The notes beneath the pieces were generated by a model that saw only the letters and a program-made list of their open reading frames with translations, was not told where the DNA came from and searched no databases. A program made the position numbers and the translations under genes. A DNA stretch of 8,585 bases, from NCBI GenBank assembly GCA_023440105.1, contig JAEXSY010000066.1, positions 1 to 8,585 of the forward strand. The letters run 5' to 3'. Positions 1 to 6,758 of this stretch are shown in pieces (positions within the stretch are counted from its first letter, which is position 1; every line of letters begins with the position of its first letter). This stretch comes from Bacillota bacterium (lineage in GTDB: Bacteria; Bacillota; Clostridia; Clostridiales; Clostridiaceae).

Positions 1-4
1 AAAC

Positions 5-589
5 CTATTTATTAGTCTTGATGACTGTTTTATTTTTAATGAAATAATCTACTCCGGATATTATAGTTATAAGTACAGCTAATAGCATAACAAAGTTTGG
101 AGCCACTCTAAAGAAATCATTTAGGAATCCTGTATTAGATAATCCATCTATAGGGATTGTAGTTATATTCGCTTTTATTAGTAAAAGTATTATAGCAACT
201 ATTTGTATAACTGTTTTTGCTTTTCCCCAATTACTAGCTGCAATCACCGTTCCTTCAGAGGCGGCTACTGTTCTCAATCCAGAAACAGCAAACTCTCTAG
301 CGATAATCACCATAGCAGCCCAGGCAGGCAATAGCTGAAGCTCAACTAATGAGACCAATGCAGCGGTAACTAATAGTTTATCTGCTAATGGATCCATAAA
401 CTTTCCGAAGTTTGTTATTTGATTACGACTTCTCGCTATATATCCATCTAGCTTATCCGTCAAGGATGCTAAGATAAAAACTAATGTAGCAATTATACTT
501 CCATAAGGTATACCTTTAACAGCCATAAACACTAAGAAAACAGGAACTAGGAACATTCTAAGGATTGTAAGCTTATTTGCTAAATTCAT
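5..589 (-). CDS. pgsA: CDP-diacylglycerol--glycerol-3-phosphate 3-phosphatidyltransferase
   Basis: This membrane enzyme transfers a phosphatidyl group from CDP-diacylglycerol to glycerol-3-phosphate, the committed step to phosphatidylglycerol and cardiolipin. The 194-residue product has the complete CDP-alcohol phosphotransferase signature D-x2-D-G-x2-A-R-x8-G-x3-D-x3-D: Asp45, Asp48, Gly49, Ala52, Arg53, Gly62, Asp66 and Asp70. Hydrophobic segments lie at about residues 8-24 and 30-44 and in several stretches after residue 75, as expected for a multi-pass protein. The length is normal for the family. I chose the ATG at 589 because AGGAG (599-603) lies nine bases upstream; a TTG at 598 is in frame but too close to that site. 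The start lies inside the 3' end of rimO (17-bp overlap), so translation is probably coupled. In Bacillus, pgsA is also downstream of spoIIIE. The name is secure from the motif plus context; other CDP-alcohol transferases share the motif. Confidence 0.95.
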   Translation of the reverse strand: MNLANKLTILRMFLVPVFLVFMAVKGIPYGSIIATLVFILASLTDKLDGYIARSRNQITNFGKFMDPLADKLLVTAALVSLVELQLLPAWAAMVIIAREFAVSGLRTVAASEGTVIAASNWGKAKTVIQIVAIILLLIKANITTIPIDGLSNTGFLNDFFRVAPNFVMLLAVLITIISGVDYFIKNKTVIKTNK

Positions 590-1910
590 TATCAACAACT
601 CCTAACAAATCATAATCTAGTGACTTTTCAATTTTAACCGGAATATAGCTACCGATTTTTATTGGTTCATTATTTTTTATATAAATGACGCCATCAATTT
701 CTGGTGCCATTTTTTCACTTCTACCTATATAATACTCTTGTAATTTCTCTTCAACAAGAACTTTATAGGTTTTATTAACGCTTTTGGCATATATTTCTGG
801 AATTAATTGTTTCTGCTCTTTCATAAGCAGTCTTTCTCTGGCAGTCTTTATCTTTTCATCTACCTGATTCGGAAGGATTGCAGCAGCACTACCCTCTTCT
901 TGAGAGTACTTAAAAACTCCTAGATTATCAAAGGAAATGTCTTTGATAAATTCCAAAAGCTCTATGAAATCTTCTTCTGTTTCTCCTGGAAAACCTACAA
1001 TAATGGAGGTTCTCAGAGCAATGTCTGGTACATTGCTTCTTAATTGATTAATTGTATTAATAATGGATTCTTTTGTGGTCTTTCTACCCATTAGCTTTAA
1101 TATTTTGTTACTTATGTGCTGTATAGGTAGATCTAAATATTTACAAAACTTTTCATTTGTAGCTAACTCCTTTATTAGCTCTGGGTATATTTCTTCAGGA
1201 TAACAGTACAATATTCTTATCCATTCTAAATCAGAAATATTGGAGAGGTTTTTAATCAAGGTATGAAGCTGCTTTTCCCCGTAGATATCAATACCATATC
1301 GGGTGGTGTCTTGTGCAATAAGGATAATTTCAGTTACACCCTGTTGTGCTAATGAATTAGCTTCCTCTAAAATACTCTCCATGCTGCGGCTTCTGTAATG
1401 CCCTCTGATTTTAGGAATAATGCAATAAGTACAGTGGTTATCGCAACCTTCTGCTATTCTAATATAAGCTGTAGAGGATTTTGTAGTTAATACTCTTTTT
1501 CCTTCATTTATACCAGCATCACTATAATTACACTGTATAATTTTTTTATGATTACTAATAAAATCATTAATATAATTGTTTATTTGAAGATAATCATTTA
1601 CTCCAAGCATTATATCTATTTCAGGAATGAGCTCAGCCAGTTCCTCTCCATACCTTTGAGTAAGGCAGCCAGTTGCCATAAGAAGTTTACATTTACCTTT
1701 TGTTTTATATTCAGCCATCTCTAGGATAGTGTCAATGGATTCCTGCTTTGCTTTTTCAATAAAACCACAAGTGTTAATGATTAAGATATCTGCATTACTG
1801 GCATCATTGGTTATTACATAATTAGAATTTATTGTACCTAACATAATTTCGCTATCGATTCGATTTTTATCACAGCCTAAACTAATAACTCCAACTTTAT
1901 ATTGCTCCAA
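573..1910 (-). CDS. rimO: Ribosomal protein uS12 (S12) methylthiotransferase RimO
   Basis: This radical-SAM enzyme adds a methylthio group to a conserved aspartate of ribosomal protein S12. The 445-residue product shows the three-part methylthiotransferase layout. The N-terminal domain has cluster cysteines Cys13 (SLGCDKNRIDSE), Cys48 (NTCGF) and Cys82 (ATGCL). The radical-SAM CxxxCxxC motif is at Cys156, Cys160 and Cys163 (EGCDNHCTYC). A TRAM-like domain occupies about residues 376-440. The sequence SLGCDKNRIDSE near the start, together with the spacing of the motifs, is typical of RimO rather than the tRNA enzymes MiaB or MtaB. The start is TTG, supported by a strong AGGAGG (1918-1923) seven bases upstream and by the family N-terminus beginning just there. 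It follows spoIIIE by 60 bp and overlaps pgsA. MiaB-family paralogues are the main alternative. Confidence 0.95.
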   Translation of the reverse strand: MEQYKVGVISLGCDKNRIDSEIMLGTINSNYVITNDASNADILIINTCGFIEKAKQESIDTILEMAEYKTKGKCKLLMATGCLTQRYGEELAELIPEIDIMLGVNDYLQINNYINDFISNHKKIIQCNYSDAGINEGKRVLTTKSSTAYIRIAEGCDNHCTYCIIPKIRGHYRSRSMESILEEANSLAQQGVTEIILIAQDTTRYGIDIYGEKQLHTLIKNLSNISDLEWIRILYCYPEEIYPELIKELATNEKFCKYLDLPIQHISNKILKLMGRKTTKESIINTINQLRSNVPDIALRTSIIVGFPGETEEDFIELLEFIKDISFDNLGVFKYSQEEGSAAAILPNQVDEKIKTARERLLMKEQKQLIPEIYAKSVNKTYKVLVEEKLQEYYIGRSEKMAPEIDGVIYIKNNEPIKIGSYIPVKIEKSLDYDLLGVVDNEFSK

Positions 1911-1917
1911 AGTATTT

Positions 1918-1923
1918 CCTCCT
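1918..1923 (-). promoter_or_regulatory. Shine-Dalgarno site supporting the rimO TTG start
   Basis: The minus strand reads AGGAGG, then seven bases, then TTG at 1910. There is no nearby in-frame ATG upstream of the conserved N-terminal motif. This strong site is therefore what justifies the non-ATG start. Confidence 0.85.
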
Positions 1924-1970
1924 AGGTTTTTATAATTAAGTATAATAGAATGATGGGATCAATGGGAAAA

Positions 1971-4295
1971 CTAGAAGCCATTCTCTTCCTGGTTACCTAA
2001 GAGGACCTGTCTTGGTTTTGCTCCATCCCTTGGAGAAATAACCCGGTTTTCTTCCAATTGCTCCATAATTCTTGCCGCTCTATTATACCCTATTCTAAGC
2101 CTTCTTTGCAATAAGGAAGTAGATGCTTGTCCTGATTCAACTACAATCTTTATTGCTTCATCTAATAGAGGATCAGCACTATCCTCTGAGGGGGTGGAGG
2201 CAACCTCGTTGTCTATATGCTCTAAAATTTCCGTCTGGTAGTTTTCTTCTGAAGAGCCATCTTTATCTTTAATGCTATCAACAACCTTTTCTACCTCTCC
2301 TTCAGATATAAATGCACCCTGTATTCGTATAGGCTTAGATTCGCCCACAGGATAGAAAAGCATATCTCCTCTCCCTAAAAGCTTTTCTGCTCCAGATGAA
2401 TCTAATATGGTTCTAGAATCTATTTGGCTGGATACAGCAAAAGATATTCTAGATGGTATATTTGCTTTAATAACCCCGGTTATGACATCTACAGAAGGCC
2501 TTTGAGTAGCAATAACTAAATGCATACCAGCTGCTCTAGCCATTTGAGCTAATCTAGCAATGTATTCCTCAACTTCATGAGGACAAGCCATCATAAGGTC
2601 AGCAAGCTCATCTACTATCATGACTATCCAAGGAAGCTTTTCTTCAATTTTTCCCTTAGCAAAAAGATCGTTATATCCCTCAATGTTTCTAACAGAGTTT
2701 TCAGCAAAGAGCTTATACCTTCTGGTCATTTCATTTACTGCCCAATTTAATGCTCCTGCTGCTTTTTTAGGGTCAGTAACAACCGGAATAAGAAGATGAG
2801 GAATTCCGTTATAAACAGATAGTTCAACTACCTTAGGGTCAACCATCAGTAACCTAACTTCAGCAGGTGAGTATTTATATAATAAGCTTATTATTAATGT
2901 ATTAATGCAGACACTCTTACCAGATCCAGTAGCACCAGCTATTAATAGATGAGGCATTTTACAAAGATCAGTAACCACACAATTGCCATCTATTCCTTTA
3001 CCAAGAGCAAAGGATAAGTTCTGGCTTCCTGAGGTGAATTCCTTAGATTCTAACACCTCTCTTAAGAAAACAGCATTAAGTTCTTTATTAGGAACTTCAA
3101 TACCTACTGCTGACTTTCCAGGTATAGGAGCCTCAATACGAACTCCACGAGCTGCTAAACTAAGGGCTATGTCATCTGCAAGATTAGTAATTTTACTTAC
3201 CTTTACACCTGCTTTTGGCTGAAGCTCGAATCTTGTAACCGATGGCCCTTTAGTAACTTGTATTACTTTAGCCTCTACACCGAAGCTGCTTAGAGTTTCT
3301 TCTAATCTTGATGCATTTGATAAAAGCTCTTTCTTATCTTCTTTGTTCATTTTTGTTTTAGAATTCTGATTTAATAAATCAACCCCTGGATGTTTATATT
3401 CTATCACTTCTACAGAATTAGTTATTTTAGAAGATATTTCTTTGTTTACCTCTTCATTTATAGCCTTATTCTTTTCCTTTGCATTTTCATTGCTATTACT
3501 CTTTTTTATAGGCTCATCAACAGAGTATTGGCTTATATCAGGTTTTATTTGTGGTATTTGCTCCAAAAAGTCCTCTTGATAAACAGCATCCTCTAAGGTG
3601 GCATTCTTCATAAAATCCAATATCTTAATTTTATTATTTATACCGTTAATATAATCTTCTTTTTCATCCTTAGTAGAGGTATCTGTTGCAATTTCTTTAA
3701 CTGGATTAAGCTTATTAATGCTCTTTCTTTCAACTCTACGCTTTGCAGATTTATCTCTAACACTCTTACCCATTGTATATAAGGAAATATCGAATATTAC
3801 AATGGCAGCTATAATAAATACAGCAGTAAAAATAATAAAGGATCCTACAGATCCAAATAAATTATAAAAGGGTATATCTATTAATAATCCTATAATACCC
3901 CCATGGAATCTGCTTTCTGCATCTATAATATTTTTAAAGGATCCAAAGAACTCACCAGGAACATAATATTCTTTGATAGTAAGCATCTGAATAAATAATA
4001 AGCTATTTAACAAAATAACTATAATTCCAATTCTCCTCTTCCGGTCGTTAATTAAACCGTCTTGGGCTGATATCATAACAATCCCATAGACTATTAAAAT
4101 AAAAGGAAGTAAATAACCCATAAAACCAATAGAGGAAAATATAATTGCTTTTGATATATTTCCTATAAATTCACCATTAGAAAAGAATAAACTAAAAATT
4201 AGCAGTAATCCTATAGCTATTATAATAACTCCATTTACTTCTTTTCTTATATTACTTTTATCTTTCGTGGACGTTTTCTTTTTTTTCTTTGCCAT
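1971..4295 (-). CDS. spoIIIE: DNA translocase of the FtsK/SpoIIIE family
   Basis: This is a membrane-anchored, ATP-driven double-stranded DNA pump that moves chromosomes through the closing septum during division or into the forespore. The product is 774 residues from the chosen start, close to the roughly 790 of Bacillus SpoIIIE. The Lys-rich N-terminus (MAKKKKKTS) precedes four or five hydrophobic segments between residues about 22 and 170. A charged, low-complexity linker runs to about residue 300. The motor follows, with Walker A GATGSGKS at 454-461 and Walker B ending in VDE at about 561-563, then a C-terminal winged-helix gamma domain (about 707-766) with the RRLRIGYNRAAR signature that reads polar DNA sequences. 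The start at 4295 is preferred because GGGGTGA (4300-4306) is well placed; an adjacent ATG at 4298 and a TTG at 4328 are in frame. Its place beside tepA matches Bacillus spoIIIE, but sequence alone cannot separate a sporulation role from an FtsK role in division. Confidence 0.95.
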   Translation of the reverse strand: MAKKKKKTSTKDKSNIRKEVNGVIIIAIGLLLIFSLFFSNGEFIGNISKAIIFSSIGFMGYLLPFILIVYGIVMISAQDGLINDRKRRIGIIVILLNSLLFIQMLTIKEYYVPGEFFGSFKNIIDAESRFHGGIIGLLIDIPFYNLFGSVGSFIIFTAVFIIAAIVIFDISLYTMGKSVRDKSAKRRVERKSINKLNPVKEIATDTSTKDEKEDYINGINNKIKILDFMKNATLEDAVYQEDFLEQIPQIKPDISQYSVDEPIKKSNSNENAKEKNKAINEEVNKEISSKITNSVEVIEYKHPGVDLLNQNSKTKMNKEDKKELLSNASRLEETLSSFGVEAKVIQVTKGPSVTRFELQPKAGVKVSKITNLADDIALSLAARGVRIEAPIPGKSAVGIEVPNKELNAVFLREVLESKEFTSGSQNLSFALGKGIDGNCVVTDLCKMPHLLIAGATGSGKSVCINTLIISLLYKYSPAEVRLLMVDPKVVELSVYNGIPHLLIPVVTDPKKAAGALNWAVNEMTRRYKLFAENSVRNIEGYNDLFAKGKIEEKLPWIVMIVDELADLMMACPHEVEEYIARLAQMARAAGMHLVIATQRPSVDVITGVIKANIPSRISFAVSSQIDSRTILDSSGAEKLLGRGDMLFYPVGESKPIRIQGAFISEGEVEKVVDSIKDKDGSSEENYQTEILEHIDNEVASTPSEDSADPLLDEAIKIVVESGQASTSLLQRRLRIGYNRAARIMEQLEENRVISPRDGAKPRQVLLGNQEENGF

Positions 4296-4354
4296 CATAT
4301 CACCCCGCTTTATTAATTCTACACTCAAGAAAAATATCCTTTAAGTAAAGTAAA

Positions 4355-4381
4355 TAAACCATAGATGGCTGCTATGGTTTA
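4355..4381 (-). terminator. Hairpin at the tepA stop, possible weak terminator or attenuator
   Basis: A perfect 10-bp inverted repeat (TAAACCATAG / CTATGGTTTA) with a seven-base loop spans the tepA stop codon. Read on the minus strand, the stem is followed by a T-rich but interrupted tract (TTTACTTTACTT). It could be an intrinsic terminator that reduces read-through into spoIIIE, or an mRNA processing or stability element. The stem has only three G-C pairs and the U tract is broken, so full termination is doubtful. Confidence 0.5.
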
Positions 4382-5034
4382 CCTTTATCAATTAATTGTT
4401 TAAGTTTTTTTAGAGATTCTTTTACTCCACCAACCTCATCTATTAGTCCATTTATTACAGCCTGCTCACCAATTAGTATAGTTCCCATATCATTAAGCAG
4501 CTCATCCGTCTGTAGCAATAGTTTTCGTAAGGCTTCTTTATCGATTTTTGAAGTCCTCACTATGAAATCATTTATTCTTTCCTGCATCTTATTGAAGTAC
4601 TCAAAGGTTTGAGGTACCCCTATAACTAATCCATTCATTCTTATGGGATGTAAAATCATCGTGGCTGAAGGAGATATAAAAGAATAATTAGCAGCTGTGG
4701 CAAGAGGAACTCCTATGGAATGACCTCCACCAATAACTAAGGATACAGTTGGTTTACTTAAGCTATAAATCATCTCTGCTAGAGCAAGCCCAGCTTCTAT
4801 ATCTCCACCGATAGTATTAAGGATTATTAATATTCCATGTACTTCTGGATTCTGCTCCATTGATATTAAAGAAGGAATCATATGCTCATATTTAGTAGCT
4901 TTCGTTTGTGGTGAGACATTCATATGTCCTTCGATTTGTCCGATAATAGATAATACCTGAATACTATCGTTTCCGTTCATATTGTTTACATAGGTAGTTC
5001 CGAATTCTTTTATTGCATCGCTATTTTTGTCCAT
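4372..5034 (-). CDS. tepA: ClpP-family serine protease, TepA/YmfB-like
   Basis: This is a cytosolic ClpP-fold protease homologue. In Bacillus, TepA has been linked to protein export and to degradation of small spore proteins, so its substrate here is uncertain. The 220-residue product has the crotonase/ClpP core. The nucleophile region is GGGHSIG with Ser106, the catalytic His is His129 in MILHP, and an Asp at 182 is a candidate third residue before the GLIDEVGG motif. The family hallmark LNTIGGDIEAG appears at about residues 72-82. The start at 5034 has AGGAGG seven bases upstream. An in-frame ATG at 5055 would add seven residues but reads through that site and lacks a good one itself. The gene lies between dapG and spoIIIE, as in Bacillus. 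Its ribosome site and ATG are buried in a 17-bp inverted repeat (described separately), so translation is probably coupled to dapG. No signal peptide or membrane segment is evident. Confidence 0.92.
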   Translation of the reverse strand: MDKNSDAIKEFGTTYVNNMNGNDSIQVLSIIGQIEGHMNVSPQTKATKYEHMIPSLISMEQNPEVHGILIILNTIGGDIEAGLALAEMIYSLSKPTVSLVIGGGHSIGVPLATAANYSFISPSATMILHPIRMNGLVIGVPQTFEYFNKMQERINDFIVRTSKIDKEALRKLLLQTDELLNDMGTILIGEQAVINGLIDEVGGVKESLKKLKQLIDKGKP

Positions 5035-5084
5035 AATTAATCCTCCTATACACATTTATTGTTTGCCTAGGAGGATTAATTATG
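5032..5084 (-). promoter_or_regulatory. 17-bp perfect inverted repeat sequestering the tepA ribosome site and start codon
   Basis: The arms CATAATTAATCCTCCTA (5032-5048) and TAGGAGGATTAATTATG (5068-5084) are exact reverse complements, separated by a 19-base loop. In the mRNA (minus strand), the second arm to be made contains AGGAGG, the spacer and the ATG of tepA, all paired. The first arm starts six bases after the dapG TAG. A ribosome ending on dapG would cover and melt the first arm, freeing the tepA site. No T tract follows, so it does not look like a terminator. The pairing is seen directly; the coupling role is inference. Confidence 0.75.
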
Positions 5085-5089
5085 CTATT

Positions 5090-6280
5090 CTACATAAATT
5101 TTTTATGGAGAATATTAATTGCTCTTTTAACATTTTCAGTTTTTACAAGACACCATATAGTCATATATGAATCTGCACTTTGAAGTATATCTATTTCTTC
5201 TTCGTTTAGAGCTTCTACTATTGAAGCCATTACTCCAGGTATACCTCTCATACCAGTTCCAATTAGCGCTATATTGCTACAATCTTCTACTAAGCTGTAT
5301 TGGATCCTTTCATTATCAAGAACCTTGCAAAGGCTATCTTTATCTCTTGCGCTTATAGTAAATATCTTTTCTGAAGGGAATACATTAATTAAATCAATAC
5401 TTATATTTTCTTTAGCAAGGATATTCAGAAGATTTTTGTACATAGGATTATCTTCATTATTTGCCTTTTTAATAATAACCTGAATTCTATCCTGAGTGCA
5501 GGTTATTCCTGCTATTATTTTATTGATTTCCTGTTCCGTGTTATCTATTATTGTACCATCGCTTTCATTGAAAGTATTTTTAATTATTAAAGGAATATCA
5601 CCTTTTTTAGCGATGTCTACAGCACGAGGATGAATTACCTTAGCACCCTGATCGGCGTATTGGAATACCTCTAGATAGTTCATTTTAGAAATAACCTCAG
5701 CATCTTGAACTATTCGAGGATCCGCAGTCATGATTCCATCAACATCGGTAAAGATATCTATTTCTTTTGCCTTTAAAGCAACTCCTAAAATGGAAGCTGT
5801 AGTATCACTTCCTCCTCTACCTAATGTAGTGATTTCTCCTTTTTCTGTGGCTCCCTGAAAGCCTGAAACAACAGGTACAATTCCTTGAGATAATAATTCC
5901 ATTAGCATAGAGGTATTAACTTCTTTAACAGATGCATTATTAAATTTTGAATCTGTAATTATTCCTGCCTGTCCTCCAGTAAGAGGCATTGCTCTTATTC
6001 CTTCATCAAATAAATCATTACACAATACAACAGTGCTTATCATTTCTCCGCAGCTCATAAGAAAATCCATTGCTTTAGGATTGTTCTTCTTAAAATTTTC
6101 ATTTATCATTGATAACAATGTATCAGTAGCGTAGGGATCGCCTTTTCTGCCCATAGCAGATACTACCACTACAGGCATACAGCTGTTATTTAAAGACTGT
6201 TTGATTTTTTCTACTACAAGCTTTCTACGTTCTTTTGTCGTTACGGAGGTACCTCCAAACTTTTGTACGATAATATCCAT
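5090..6280 (-). CDS. dapG: Aspartate kinase, DapG type
   Basis: This enzyme phosphorylates L-aspartate with ATP, the first step of the aspartate pathway to diaminopimelate, lysine, threonine and methionine. The 396-residue product starts with the kinase motif KFGGTS (7-12), followed by SCGE (76-79), TLGRGGSDTTA (152-162) and FTDVDGI (177-183). Two ACT regulatory domains follow, at about 262-325 and 336-396; the second carries IALIGTGMRGIPGV and QSADSYMTIW, which resemble Bacillus DapG. That isozyme is inhibited by meso-diaminopimelate, so the same control is likely but not provable here. The ATG at 6280 has AGAGGTGA (6285-6292) upstream and places KFGGTS at its usual position. The gene follows ymxH by 22 bp, so the two are co-transcribed. 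No dapA or asd gene accompanies it, unlike in Bacillus. LysC-type kinase is the alternative isozyme label. Confidence 0.93.
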   Translation of the reverse strand: MDIIVQKFGGTSVTTKERRKLVVEKIKQSLNNSCMPVVVVSAMGRKGDPYATDTLLSMINENFKKNNPKAMDFLMSCGEMISTVVLCNDLFDEGIRAMPLTGGQAGIITDSKFNNASVKEVNTSMLMELLSQGIVPVVSGFQGATEKGEITTLGRGGSDTTASILGVALKAKEIDIFTDVDGIMTADPRIVQDAEVISKMNYLEVFQYADQGAKVIHPRAVDIAKKGDIPLIIKNTFNESDGTIIDNTEQEINKIIAGITCTQDRIQVIIKKANNEDNPMYKNLLNILAKENISIDLINVFPSEKIFTISARDKDSLCKVLDNERIQYSLVEDCSNIALIGTGMRGIPGVMASIVEALNEEEIDILQSADSYMTIWCLVKTENVKRAINILHKKFM

Positions 6281-6302
6281 CCAATCACCTCTAGCAAAAA
6301 AG

Positions 6303-6578
6303 TTACGGTTTAGTTCGTTTTATATTTTGTTCCTCAGCATCAAGAATTATGGTACGTGCACCAATTTTTTTTACATAATCCCAGGGTATTTCCATAAATT
6401 CATTGCTGCTAAATAAGGAGAATTTACTATTGTTTATATTTATAATAAGAAGCTTAAGATAGCCATCTTCATCAACTACTATATCATTATTTGCTAAGCA
6501 GTTATATTTTTCTCCATCATTAATGTTAATTATTTCATATCTCTCTATATCACTATATAACTTTATATTATCAACCAT
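6303..6578 (-). CDS. ymxH: YlmC/YmxH family protein, PRC-barrel type
   Basis: This small 91-residue protein belongs to a family conserved in spore formers and usually annotated as sporulation protein; its biochemical role is unknown. The N-terminal stretch KLYSDIERYEIININDGEKY and the late motif EIPWDYVKKIGARTIILD match the pattern of the family (S-D-x-x-x-x-E-V-I-N-x-x-D-G and I-P-W-x-x-I-x-K-I-G). The fold is expected to be a small PRC-type beta barrel. The ATG at 6578 has GGGAGG (6588-6593) nine bases upstream. The reading frame stays open further upstream through a tandem repeat and the promoter, but that extension is low-complexity and lacks a strong ribosome site. The gene probably heads the operon that continues into dapG 22 bp later. 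Its ribosome site sits in a hairpin loop, and a 24-bp repeat array occupies the leader. Confidence 0.85.
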   Translation of the reverse strand: MVDNIKLYSDIERYEIININDGEKYNCLANNDIVVDEDGYLKLLIININNSKFSLFSSNEFMEIPWDYVKKIGARTIILDAEEQNIKRTKP

Positions 6579-6601
6579 ATAAAGGTGCCTCCCTTTTATA
6601 T
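6577..6601 (-). promoter_or_regulatory. Hairpin holding the ymxH ribosome site in its loop
   Basis: On the minus strand, ATATAAAAGG and CCTTTATAT form a nine-pair stem with one bulged A. The six-base loop GAGGCA includes most of the Shine-Dalgarno core, and the outer end of the stem includes the first two bases of the ATG. The fold is visible in the sequence. A role in translation control is inferred. Confidence 0.45.
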
Positions 6602-6619
6602 TTATCATTAAAATATATG

Positions 6620-6727
6620 CACCTATAAAAATTTTATTCAGGACACCTATAAAAAACATATTCTTAACACCTATAAAAATTTTATTCAGGACACCTATTA
6701 AAATTTTATTCAGGACACCTATAAAAA
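6620..6727 (-). repeat. 24-bp tandem repeat array in the ymxH leader
   Basis: The motif CACCTAT (plus strand) recurs at 6620, 6644, 6668, 6692 and 6716, exactly 24 bp apart. Units one and three are identical, unit four has one change, unit two matches at 18 of 24 positions, and the fifth keeps only its first 12 bases. Each conserved unit contains an AT-rich dyad (ATAAAAATTTTAT), and AGGACACCT spans three of the unit junctions. No spacers separate the units. The array lies downstream of the likely promoter and is probably transcribed as part of the 5' leader. Origin by slippage is likely; function is unknown. Confidence 0.9.
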
Positions 6728-6758
6728 AACTAAAGTGGTCGATAACAATAATAATATC

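Noticed and set aside
1924..1970. Possible promoter for rimO (TATACT in the gap after spoIIIE).
   Set aside because: The -10-like box has no -35 partner at 16-18 bp (TTGATC is only 12 bp away), and the 60-bp gap fits read-through.
2983..3596. Plus-strand open frames opposite spoIIIE (2983-3222 and 3390-3596).
   Set aside because: They are antisense shadows of a well-conserved coding region, with no ribosome site or recognisable domains.
4270..4290. A-rich homopolymer run near the start of spoIIIE as a phase-variation tract.
   Set aside because: It encodes the normal Lys-rich N-terminus of the family, and the run of eight A is short for a slippage switch.
4311..4347. Possible promoter for spoIIIE (TTAAAG, 17 bp, TAGAAT).
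   Set aside because: The -35 box is poor and the resulting leader would be very short, so it is too weak to list as a feature.
5167..5483. Plus-strand open frames opposite dapG (5167-5358 and 5274-5483).
   Set aside because: They are low-complexity antisense shadows of the ACT-domain coding sequence, without family resemblance.
6245..6256. Perfect 12-bp palindrome GGAGGTACCTCC.
   Set aside because: It falls on the codons of the invariant Gly-Gly-Thr-Ser in the DapG kinase motif, so codon choice explains it, and it has no loop to form an RNA hairpin.
6620..6727. CRISPR array.
   Set aside because: The units are directly abutting 24-mers with no unique spacers, and no cas genes are nearby.
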